Source: an uncultured Lachnospiraceae bacterium (GTDB taxonomy: Bacteria > Bacillota_A > Clostridia > Lachnospirales > Lachnospiraceae). Taken from it: a DNA stretch of 13,983 nt. Positions 7,491 through 13,879 of this stretch are shown here, in pieces. The first letter of the stretch is position 1. Every line of letters starts with the position of its first letter. The stretch is from positions 1-13,983 of the forward strand of contig CAJUGZ010000094.1 of NCBI GenBank assembly GCA_910585855.1, given 5' to 3'. The notes below the pieces were generated by a model. It made no database searches. It worked only from the letters and a program-made list of their open reading frames with translations, and was not told the DNA's origin. The translations under genes were made by a program, and so were the position numbers.

Positions 7491-8167
7491 TTTTTTCCTC
7501 CCATCCACATATATCCCATACCATAAACTGTTTTAATATATTGCCAATCTGACTGTTCCATTTTACTGCGAATCCGGCTAATAGCAGCTGTAAGTGCATG
7601 TTCCTCCACAAAATTTCCCTTCGCATCCCACAATTTTTCCAAAAGCATCTGACGAGTCAAAACCATCTGTGTATTTTTTATAAATACCTTTAACAACTGG
7701 TATTCAAAAGATGTAAAAACTATTTCTTGTCCACCAAGAGAAGCAGTCATATCTGAAAAATTAATCATCAAATTCCCATCGTCAAAATAATCCCCTCCCG
7801 TCTGTTTTGTTATCCGTGAAAACAGTACCGACACCTTTCTTTGAAACACCCGCATAGGAAATGGTTTTGTTACATAATCATCTGCTCCTAATTCAAATCC
7901 CTTCAGCATATCCCCTTCCATATCATTTGCTGTTAAAAAAATCACTGCCGTTTCTGGGCAGCGTTCTTTCAGTTCACAACAAAAATCAAAACCATTTCCA
8001 TCCGGCAAATTAATATCTAAAACAATCAAATCATACTCCTGCTCTTTACACATTTTCTCTGCAGCTGCTTTTGTTAGTGCCGCATCTACTGTATAACCTG
8101 CAATTTTTAAATTATAACAAAGCGTATGATTAAAAAGATAATCATCTTCCACCACTAATATTTTCAC
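7487..8167 (-). CDS. OmpR/PhoB-family response regulator
   Basis: 226 residues from a GTG start. The receiver domain (1 to about 115) has the acidic pair D8 and D9, phospho-acceptor D51 in VLDINLPDG, T79 and K101 in the KPF motif. The C-terminal half is a winged-helix DNA-binding domain ending TVYGMGYMWM, typical of the OmpR family. A TTG at 8203 would add twelve residues before the natural N-terminus (MKILVVEDD), so 8167 is preferred; GGGGAG about ten bases upstream fits. Stop and kinase start overlap by four bases. Upstream lie four 11-bp direct repeats, the kind of site this family binds as tandem dimers, so autoregulation is likely. A close match of these repeats before the FtsX permease suggests that gene is the target. 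Confidence 0.92.
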   Translation of the reverse strand: MKILVVEDDYLFNHTLCYNLKIAGYTVDAALTKAAAEKMCKEQEYDLIVLDINLPDGNGFDFCCELKERCPETAVIFLTANDMEGDMLKGFELGADDYVTKPFPMRVFQRKVSVLFSRITKQTGGDYFDDGNLMINFSDMTASLGGQEIVFTSFEYQLLKVFIKNTQMVLTRQMLLEKLWDAKGNFVEEHALTAAISRIRSKMEQSDWQYIKTVYGMGYMWMGGKK

Positions 8168-8227
8168 TTTCCCATCACTCCCCTTCTCCAACACAAATTT
8201 CAAAAATCATAAACTAATATTCTTATC

Positions 8228-8271
8228 ATATATCCCCAAAATATCATCAAAATATCACAAAAATGTCACAA
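8228..8271 (-). promoter_or_regulatory. four in-phase 11-bp response-regulator boxes
   Basis: On the minus strand four contiguous 11-mers: TTGTGACATTT (8271-8261), TTGTGATATTT (8260-8250), TGATGATATTT (8249-8239) and the weaker TGGGGATATAT (8238-8228). One-turn spacing is typical for OmpR/PhoB-type regulators. A possible -10 box, TATGAT, is at 8230-8225 and no clear -35 is seen, in keeping with activation. About 58 bases separate the block from the GTG start. Confidence 0.6.
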
Positions 8272-8300
8272 AGTTCTTTTAAAAAATACTATTACAAATA

Positions 8301-9074
8301 TCATCCCATAAAATCAACAAATTCCATATCCTCCACTACACTGCTCTCCTCATAAATACCCAAAGCCTGTCTTCTTATACTCTGATTCTGTTTCTGCATC
8401 TGCCGCTTTTCTTCTGCCTTCCCCTTTCCTACTTTAGCTTCATACTTCTTTTGCTGCAATTTCTTTTCATAAATATATTTTTCATAAAGTTTTTTTTCAT
8501 AAAACCGTTTCTTTAACAGTCTTTCATACTCCTCTTTTAACTGCTTTCTGCGCTTTGCTCTGCGCTCCCAAAAACTATTTTCCGCTTTTTTATTATAATA
8601 CTTTTCTCGGTTCGGCTCATCCATCCTCCAGCTTTCTGCACGATAATCTTCCTTTGCTGCCCCAAAAGTATGAATCACACACTTTCCGCCATATCTGCTG
8701 CTAAACGGATCGCAATACATAAAATCTTTTTGTAATGTATCCAACACCCACTGTTCATACTCTGGATCTGCTTGCATCGCCCGAAATCCAGCATCTGAAA
8801 TCTGCACTGCTATAAAATCATTCCGATTAGACGGATGAATAGGAAGCATAGAAATCCTATCATAAATATACTTCTTATATTCCTCTAATGTCATATCCTT
8901 TGTTGAAACCACACTAGCCTGAAATACTCGATCTGCCTGTTCTTTTTCTTCACTTTTTTCCACTTTTGTTTCCTGAAAATCTTTCGTTGATTCTTGATTT
9001 TTTTGTGTTTTATAAGAATAAAAATTTTCCCGATTCATTCTGGTTTGATAGCTGACATCCATTGTATTTCTCAT
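8301..9074 (-). CDS. conserved Clostridia protein of unknown function
   Basis: 257 residues, soluble, no signal peptide. The N-terminal 50 residues are polar and probably disordered. A compact region at about 60-150 (from MTLEEYKKYIYDRISMLPIH to HTFGAAKEDYRAESW) carries conserved-looking features such as the SDAGF and DPEYEQWVLDTL stretches; I associate it with an uncharacterised family frequent in Lachnospiraceae. Residues about 165-235 form a long Lys/Arg/Glu coiled coil with repeated YEKKL units (192-196, 202-206). GGGAG before the ATG supports the start. It is transcribed towards the two-component operon but separated from it by the 11-bp repeat block, so it is probably not in that operon. 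It shares the charged, cytosolic, coiled-coil character of the FlxA-like protein; a joint role is only a guess. Confidence 0.7.
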   Translation of the reverse strand: MRNTMDVSYQTRMNRENFYSYKTQKNQESTKDFQETKVEKSEEKEQADRVFQASVVSTKDMTLEEYKKYIYDRISMLPIHPSNRNDFIAVQISDAGFRAMQADPEYEQWVLDTLQKDFMYCDPFSSRYGGKCVIHTFGAAKEDYRAESWRMDEPNREKYYNKKAENSFWERRAKRRKQLKEEYERLLKKRFYEKKLYEKYIYEKKLQQKKYEAKVGKGKAEEKRQMQKQNQSIRRQALGIYEESSVVEDMEFVDFMG

Positions 9075-9325
9075 AACTGCTCCCTTCCCTACCTAATTTC
9101 TGCAATATATTATAATAAAACAATCAATCCAATTTTATTTTATATCGAAAAATATAAACTTTTTTCTTAGTTCTTTATCGCAAATAGACAAAAAAATGAT
9201 GTAACTGGACAAAAATATTTACCATTATAGAAAAATCAAACTCCAAAACCAATAAAATTACAATAACACCATTTTAAAAAATACAAAATATAACTAAGAA
9301 CTATCCCATAAAACTGAAATTTTTC
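9075..9325. other. AT-rich intergenic region
   Basis: No gene is seen. A TATAAT on the minus strand (9114-9109) may serve the gene at 9074, without a convincing -35. TTCTTAGTT (9164-9172) and AACTAAGAA (9292-9300) form a 9-bp inverted repeat about 120 bp apart, of unknown meaning. Confidence 0.4.
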
Positions 9326-9384
9326 AAAAAGGATGTTTGATTCTAAAACAGCAAAACAGCAGCCACTTCAAAATCCAACATCCT
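9326..9384 (-). terminator. terminator of the HNH gene
   Basis: On the minus strand AGGATGTTGGATTTT (9384-9370) pairs with AGAATCAAACATCCT (9344-9330), 13 of 15 matched, and is followed by a T-run (9330-9326). The long loop is unusual, but position and T-run fit an intrinsic terminator 45 bases after the stop codon. Confidence 0.6.
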
Positions 9385-9429
9385 CTTCAAAAAAACTTTT
9401 ATTCCTTTTTTCATTTATCAAAACAACTT

Positions 9430-9729
9430 TTAACCAATTTTCCCAATCGCCCTTTTAAATCCCTTTTTCATGTCTTTTGTAGTATTACGCACTACATTAC
9501 GTGCATAATCTGTCACCGTTGTAAAATTCATATCATCCTGCTTCGATCGATTACAATGTTTACACATACATTGCAGATTATTCAGATTATCCTTTCCACC
9601 TCGATTCTGTGGAATAATGTGATCAATATCAATATCCTTTTTGCGAAAGTTTTTTCCACATCTAACACAAGTATACCACCCATGATTCGATGCATTATTC
9701 TGAAACCAAAGTTCTCTGTAATTTGCCAT
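9430..9729 (-). CDS. small HNH endonuclease-like protein
   Basis: 99 residues with an HNH/zinc-ribbon core. Cysteine pairs C21/C24 and C56/C59 would hold structural zinc; the catalytic part reads DIDHIIPQNRGGKDNLNNLQ with H37 as the likely general base and N51 in the middle position. The third histidine position appears as Asn in CNRSK (an HNN variant, common in McrA-like members). No DNA-binding, RuvC or helicase domain is attached, so this is not an IscB or Cas9 protein. The basic tail (about 75-99) may contact nucleic acid. AGGAGG eight bases before the ATG is excellent. The leader contains a perfect 19-bp palindrome. The gene stands alone with its own terminator, close to two copies of the hairpin repeat family and a divergent XRE regulator; biological role unknown. 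Confidence 0.8.
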   Translation of the reverse strand: MANYRELWFQNNASNHGWYTCVRCGKNFRKKDIDIDHIIPQNRGGKDNLNNLQCMCKHCNRSKQDDMNFTTVTDYARNVVRNTTKDMKKGFKRAIGKIG

Positions 9730-9750
9730 AAATAATACCTCCTGTATTTC

Positions 9751-9769
9751 ATTGTAAATAATTTACAAT
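9751..9769. promoter_or_regulatory. perfect 19-bp palindrome in the HNH gene leader
   Basis: ATTGTAAATAATTTACAAT has nine matched pairs around a single central A. It lies about 20 bases before the ATG, just upstream of the ribosome binding site and downstream of a possible TATAAA -10 on the minus strand. The symmetry suggests an operator for a dimeric repressor; as RNA it would have no loop, so a DNA site is more likely. Confidence 0.5.
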
Positions 9770-9925
9770 TTTTTCTCTCGTTTTATACTAAAAAACTACC
9801 TACTTATAAATTTTCTTCCCTTTTTATTCCTTTTATACAACTATAATCCCTAACAGATCAAAAGTCAATTCCTTTTAAATTTCCTGACACCACAACAAAC
9901 ATTTATATTTTTTGAAGTCGGACAA

Positions 9926-10020
9926 GGAACGCCAAAAGCGAAATAGCGATCGATTCCGGGTTCGCTTGCGCTTAGCATTTCCTATGATTACCCTGCATCC
10001 CTCTCTATTTCGCTTTCAGC
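9926..10020 (-). repeat. hairpin repeat family, copy C
   Basis: Inverted relative to the other copies. On the minus strand the left arm GCTGAAAGCGAAATAG (10020-10005) pairs with CTATTTCGCTTTTGGC (9946-9931), 14 of 16 Watson-Crick plus wobble. The core AAATGCTAAGCGCAAGC is at 9980-9964, identical to copy B, then GAACCCGGAAT. The right end reads GCGTTCC. It lies in the divergent region between the HNH and XRE genes. The arm sequence differs from those of A, B and D while pairing is kept. Confidence 0.7.
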
Positions 10021-10209
10021 TATATACTCCAAACCGAAAAAATTACAACAAATCATAAAATATTCACTATAATACTATAAAAGGTCAAAATTTTAAAATT
10101 TTATACGATAAACATTACAAAAGACAAACTCCCTCCACTATAACCTTAAAAAACATCCCCTCAGCCTAATATATAAAAAATTTACAACGCACTATCCTAT
10201 GGCTGGTAA
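10021..10209. other. AT-rich spacer between repeat copies C and D
   Basis: No gene or known RNA is seen. It contains short A/T palindromes (around 10087-10105) and several TATAAT-like strings that could be promoters in either direction. The direct repeat CCTATGG occurs at 10196-10202 and again at 10374-10380, flanking copy D, and could be a target-site duplication or chance. Confidence 0.35.
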
Positions 10210-10374
10210 ACACAGCTAAAATCGAAAGGAAGGTCTATGAAGGGTCATCATTTCCCGTCAGTACTTAGGCACTGTACTGCTGTATTTTAGTGCCTTATGT
10301 GTCCGCTATGAAAATGGGAAATGCTAATCGAGAGCGAGCCCGGAATAGACTTTCCTTTCGATTTCAGCGTCCCC
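10210..10374 (+). repeat. hairpin repeat family, copy D (longest form)
   Basis: Outer arms 10215-10238 and 10345-10368 pair at 22 of 24 positions plus one wobble. Inside are a perfect 8-bp stem CATTTCCC/GGGAAATG (10249-10256 with 10316-10323) and within it AGGCACT/AGTGCCT (10267-10273 with 10289-10295). The core AAATGCTAATCGAGAGC is at 10319-10335, followed by GAGCCCGGAATAGAC; the right end is GCGTCCCC. Copies B and C lack the nested inner stems, so D may be the complete element. It ends 45 bases before the XRE start codon and may affect that gene's expression. Confidence 0.7.
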
Positions 10375-10419
10375 CTATGGTAAATCAAAACTATAACTTA
10401 AGAAACGGAGAACTAATAT

Positions 10420-10761
10420 ATGAGTGAAATTGCAATTTTTCTTGGAAAACGCATTAAATCCCTGCGAAAACAAACCGGTATGAGCCAAACAGAACTTGCC
10501 CTTAAAGCATCCCTAAGTCCTGCCCATCTAGGACAAATTGAACGTGCTTTAAAAAACCCTACGTTAGATACCATCTATGCAATCGCCCAAGCACTAGAAG
10601 TACCTCTTAGTCAGCTATTCGATGATACCGACAACCCCAATCCAAAAGATATTTCGCCATATGAAAATAAACTAACCGCTTATCTAATGGATATGTCCGA
10701 TGAACAACAAAAAGAAATTTTAAAAATCATTAAAATAATTAGAAACTTTCCACACAAATAA
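10420..10761 (+). CDS. XRE-family helix-turn-helix regulator
   Basis: 113 residues. The Cro/C1-type DNA-binding domain spans about 8-66: LGKRIKSLRKQTGMSQTELA, then the recognition helix region SPAHLGQIERALKNP and the closing ALEVPLSQLF, a standard XRE pattern. The C-terminal 40 residues (from YENKLTAYLMDMSDEQQK) form a short helical dimerisation-type tail seen in stand-alone Firmicute XRE proteins. CGGAGAA six to eight bases before the ATG is a fair ribosome site. A weak TATAAC (10392-10397) is the only -10 candidate close by, because repeat copy D fills the space where the -35 would be. Targets are unknown; the divergent HNH gene with its palindromic leader is the nearest candidate. Confidence 0.85.
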   Translation: MSEIAIFLGKRIKSLRKQTGMSQTELALKASLSPAHLGQIERALKNPTLDTIYAIAQALEVPLSQLFDDTDNPNPKDISPYENKLTAYLMDMSDEQQKEILKIIKIIRNFPHK

Positions 10762-10783
10762 TCTCTTTTTCCTTTTATACAAA

Positions 10784-10820
10784 ATGCCGGAAAAGACTAA
10801 CAAACTATCTTTCCCGGCAT
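10784..10820 (-). terminator. terminator of the ECF/hydrolase operon
   Basis: ATGCCGG and CCGGCAT arms, extended by AAAGA/TCTTTT pairing, form a long hairpin. On the minus strand it is followed by TTTTGT, 30 bases after the hydrolase stop codon. It lies between convergent genes and may also slow plus-strand transcription, though no T-run follows on that side. Confidence 0.65.
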
Positions 10821-10850
10821 AAAAACCTTATATTTTACTCAACTATTCTT

Positions 10851-11375
10851 TTACTCAACAATTTCAATTTGACACATCTTCATTGTAGCAAGTGCTGCCC
10901 TATGACTTTCAGGTGTTACCCCGGCACAGCAGGAAGCAATTACCTGAATCGGCACTTCTGGAAGATATGCCTTAATCAGCAATGCATTGGATACTACACA
11001 AATATCCGTACACAATCCAACCAAAGTTACCTCTATCTCTTCCTGTTTAGCTATCTTTGCTATCTTTTCTGCCAGTTTTAAAGAACCAAACGTCGGTTTA
11101 TCTATAACCTCAGCCCCCTGCAGTGCCTCTGCTATCTGTTTGTCAATCTCCCAACCATCCGTTCCCTCCACACAATGCACCACCGGAAGTTTCTTTCCCT
11201 CCTGTGTTTCCAAATAATTTTCCTTATGAGTATCTCGAGTAGCAAAAACATCTTCCTTTTTATATTTTCCAATTTCCTCCGCTACACGTTCAACAATTCC
11301 CTCTGCCTCTTTTGTTCCAAGAGAACCATTGATAAAATCCTTCTGCATATCCACCACAACCAGCAATTTTCTCAC
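10851..11375 (-). CDS. nicotinamidase-like cysteine hydrolase
   Basis: 174 residues of the isochorismatase/nicotinamidase superfamily, which hydrolyses small amides through a Cys-Asp-Lys triad. Visible residues: D9 in VVDMQKDF, K93 in IDKPTFGS and C126 in GLCTDICVVSNA. Metal ligands typical of nicotinamidases are also present: D48 and H50 in RDTH and H67 in VVHC, followed by GTDGWEI. Metal-binding residues favour a nicotinamidase-type enzyme over an isochorismatase. The GTG start overlaps the ATPase stop by four bases (GTGA) with GGAGG eight bases upstream, so it is translationally coupled to the ECF ATPase. This suggests that it acts on the imported compound, for example nicotinamide or a related amide; the substrate is inference. 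Confidence 0.85.
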   Translation of the reverse strand: MRKLLVVVDMQKDFINGSLGTKEAEGIVERVAEEIGKYKKEDVFATRDTHKENYLETQEGKKLPVVHCVEGTDGWEIDKQIAEALQGAEVIDKPTFGSLKLAEKIAKIAKQEEIEVTLVGLCTDICVVSNALLIKAYLPEVPIQVIASCCAGVTPESHRAALATMKMCQIEIVE

Positions 11376-13087
11376 GTTTTCATCCTCCTTTCAAAATTCT
11401 TTAACTCCTGTATCCGAAAATACATCCCCTGATACCCCAATTTCTTACAAAGCGTTGTCAGATAAGGGGCTTCAATACAGGCTTCTCTCATCGCATCCTC
11501 TTTCGAAAACACCTGTTCCTTGCTTCCATCTGCCAATACTTTTCCATGCGCCATTACAATGACACGTTCAAAATTTTCTGCTACAAAATCCATATCATGC
11601 AAAATAGCAAGTACCAGTTTTCCCTCTTCCTTTAGCTTCTGAATCACCCCTCCAATAATCATTTTTCCAGATCTGTCCTGTGCAATCGTTGGTTCATCTA
11701 AAATCAGCACTTTTGTATCCATTGCAATTACAGAAGCAATCGCAATCAACTTTCTCTGAGAAAGTTCCAAATCATAGGGATTCTCTTGTGCCAAATCCTC
11801 CAGCCCGACAATCTTTAATGCCTCTCTTGCCTTTTTTTGCGCCGTTTCTTTTTTCATCCCTATATTTAACGGTCCAAACATCACTTCATCCATCACATGA
11901 TATTTAAAAATCTGATCGTCTGGATTTTGAAAGACATACCCGATTTCTCCTGCCAGCATAGCAACTGTCTTTTTAGAAATTTCTTCTTTACAGTAATATA
12001 TATTTCCCTTTACCGGTTTTAAAAGCCCCTTTAAAAGTTTTACCAAAGTTGTCTTTCCCGCACCATTTTGCCCGACAATCGCCGTAGAACGAGTATCAAA
12101 CCGTATCGATAAATCCGGTAAAACAGCAGTATGCATCTGATAATAAAACATCAGATTTTCCACCTGAAAAACAGAATTGAAATCAAAATCTTTTTTCTTT
12201 TCCGTTTTTTCTAAAAATCCTAACTCTTTTTGTTTCTCTATCCGCTCTTTTGGAAAACGTTCCTTTTGCCGAAGTGTTTCTTTTAATGAAGCTGGATAAC
12301 ATCCATTTTCCAAGCGAATATCAAATTCCCTGCAAACCTCTGTATAAATAGGAGCTGCCACCCCATACTCCTCTAAATTCTCTTTTGAAAATACTTGTTC
12401 TGGTGTATCAAAAGCAATCTGTTTTCCATTCTGCAAAAGTAAAATCCGATCACAGTACTCTGCCAGTTTTTCCATCTTCTGCTCCACCATAATAATCGTA
12501 ATACCAGATTTTTTTAACTTTTCAACCGCTCGAAATACCTCTTCACTCCCTGCCGGATCTAACTGCGAGGTTGGTTCATCTAATACCAATATTTCCGGTT
12601 CCATAGCAAGAATACTGGCAAGCGCCACTCTCTGCATCTGTCCGCCCGACAAATCAAATGGATTTCTTTCCCGATATTCCTTTATATCTAACAGTTCCAA
12701 AACCCGATTCACCCGATCAATCATTTCTTCTCTTGGTACGCCAAAATTTTGCAGTCCAAATGCAACTTCTTCAAATATCGTATCCTTTGCCCCGGATAAT
12801 TGATTAAAAGGATTTTGAAATACCAAACCCACCTGACGGCAAAGCTCAGAAATCGGCACTTTTGCTGCTTCCCTATTATCAATCCATACTTTTCCGCCAT
12901 AAGCCCCTTTAAAAAAATTGGGTACTAACCCTACAAATGCCTGACAAAGCGTACTTTTTCCAGCCCCATTCTGTCCGATAATTCCAACAAACGATCCTTT
13001 CTCTATCTCAAAATTCAAATTGTCCAATGCCAGTTTATCTGTATTGGGATAACAATATTTTAGATTCTCTACTTTTATGTAAGCCAC
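11372..13087 (-). CDS. fused two-domain ECF transporter ATPase (EcfA-EcfA')
   Basis: 571 residues with two ABC ATPase domains in one chain. Domain 1: Walker A GQNGAGKST (38-46), Q-loop Q91, signature LSGGQ (146-150), Walker B ILVLDEP (166-172). Domain 2: Walker A GQNGAGKTT (339-347), Q387, signature LSQRK (442-446), Walker B LILDEP (461-466), switch histidine H497. Domain 1 has Q203 (VEQKME) where the switch histidine is expected, and domain 2 has a degenerate signature, so one composite ATP site seems canonical and the other degenerate. A charged linker (about 265-305) joins the domains. GTG start with AAGGAAGAG upstream, 20 bases after the S-subunit stop. It would energise the S subunit encoded before it; the EcfT scaffold gene is not in the operon. 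Confidence 0.9.
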   Translation of the reverse strand: MAYIKVENLKYCYPNTDKLALDNLNFEIEKGSFVGIIGQNGAGKSTLCQAFVGLVPNFFKGAYGGKVWIDNREAAKVPISELCRQVGLVFQNPFNQLSGAKDTIFEEVAFGLQNFGVPREEMIDRVNRVLELLDIKEYRERNPFDLSGGQMQRVALASILAMEPEILVLDEPTSQLDPAGSEEVFRAVEKLKKSGITIIMVEQKMEKLAEYCDRILLLQNGKQIAFDTPEQVFSKENLEEYGVAAPIYTEVCREFDIRLENGCYPASLKETLRQKERFPKERIEKQKELGFLEKTEKKKDFDFNSVFQVENLMFYYQMHTAVLPDLSIRFDTRSTAIVGQNGAGKTTLVKLLKGLLKPVKGNIYYCKEEISKKTVAMLAGEIGYVFQNPDDQIFKYHVMDEVMFGPLNIGMKKETAQKKAREALKIVGLEDLAQENPYDLELSQRKLIAIASVIAMDTKVLILDEPTIAQDRSGKMIIGGVIQKLKEEGKLVLAILHDMDFVAENFERVIVMAHGKVLADGSKEQVFSKEDAMREACIEAPYLTTLCKKLGYQGMYFRIQELKNFERRMKT

Positions 13088-13107
13088 CCAACTCTTCCTT
13101 TCCGCTG

Positions 13108-13728
13108 CTAATCCAAACTTTTTATGCTATCATTTACATCATAAAGAGCCGTCAGTTTATTAGGAAGCCCTTTTAAAATCACAAATACAATTAAAATAGT
13201 AATAATCTTATCCGGCACATCCACTACAATTTCATCCAAAAACGATCCCAAAATAACCGGCATATTTGCCGCCTGTGTTGCAGCAAATACAGCATCTCCC
13301 CAAACATTTCCTGTTGTTCCGCCCCAAAAAATACAGTTTAAAGGAGTAGAAATTAAAACAGCAGTCAGTCCTGCTAATACAGAAGTCAGCAAAGCACCAG
13401 AAATCCGATTCATCTTACCAAGCCGAGCCATAATCCCCACTACAAATCCGATTCCTAAACTAGTAATTGCATAAACCAATGTAATCGAATCCCCTGTCGT
13501 AAAACCATAGATCAAATTGTTGGCAGCTCCACAGACTGCCCCGATAATCGGTCCGCCCAATGCTCCGCCAATACAAGTTCCTATCGAATCTAACCAAAGC
13601 GGAAGTTTCAGCAAAGATGCAAATAACTTTCCCAAATAATTAATTCCGATACAAGCCGGAATCAGTACCAAACAAGCAGTATTTAACTTTGTCTTTAATA
13701 AATCTTTCATAAACTCTAACAGGCACAA
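13108..13728 (-). CDS. ECF transporter substrate-binding (S) subunit
   Basis: About 206 residues and roughly six helices, almost entirely hydrophobic. The motif LPLWLDSIGTCIGGALGGPIIGA followed by CGAANNLIYG (about residues 41-73) is characteristic of a family of ECF S components in anaerobic Firmicutes. The ligand is not recognisable from sequence. The start is unsettled: TTG at 13728 has GAGAGG nine bases upstream, whereas ATG at 13710 (MKDLLKTK) fits the usual family N-terminus but has no good ribosome site. It is first in an operon with the fused ATPase and the nicotinamidase-like hydrolase. Context suggests a vitamin or amide such as a niacin-type compound, which is only inference. Confidence 0.8.
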   Translation of the reverse strand: MCLLEFMKDLLKTKLNTACLVLIPACIGINYLGKLFASLLKLPLWLDSIGTCIGGALGGPIIGAVCGAANNLIYGFTTGDSITLVYAITSLGIGFVVGIMARLGKMNRISGALLTSVLAGLTAVLISTPLNCIFWGGTTGNVWGDAVFAATQAANMPVILGSFLDEIVVDVPDKIITILIVFVILKGLPNKLTALYDVNDSIKSLD

Positions 13729-13850
13729 AATCCACTGCCTCTCTTGACAGAAGAAGTGCCATCCTCCTTTCTCTCCAGACAGTATTTTGTATCAATTCCT
13801 CTGTACTCAACCTATCTGTTTTCCTTTTTTATTATTCATCGGTTTGCTAT
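13729..13850 (-). other. leader of the ECF operon
   Basis: About 120 bases between the -10 box and the S-subunit start. CAGATAG and CTGTCTG (near 13818 and 13783) can close a stem. A perfect AAGGAGG lies near 13763-13769 with an ATG directly after it (13762), too close for normal initiation, opening a 40-codon frame that overlaps the S gene. No known riboswitch was recognised. Confidence 0.35.
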
Positions 13851-13879
13851 AGATTAGCACTTCCTTACTGTCTTGTCAA
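13851..13879 (-). promoter_or_regulatory. promoter of the ECF/hydrolase operon
   Basis: On the minus strand a perfect TTGACA (13879-13874), a 17-bp spacer and TAATCT (13856-13851). It shows the three-gene operon starts here and does not include a gene further upstream. Confidence 0.7.

Noticed and set aside
9164..9300. TTCTTAGTT/AACTAAGAA inverted repeat as ends of a small mobile element
   Set aside because: Only nine AT-rich bases, no target duplication and no conserved content between them.
9430..9729. IscB or Cas9-type effector associated with the repeats
   Set aside because: The protein has only an HNH core of 99 residues and no RuvC segments or bridge helix.
9337..9735. 132-codon plus-strand frame
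   Set aside because: It is the antisense of the HNH gene, whose motifs and ribosome site are clear.
1264..10374. CRISPR array
   Set aside because: The repeats are few, far apart, in both orientations, and not separated by uniform spacers; no cas genes.
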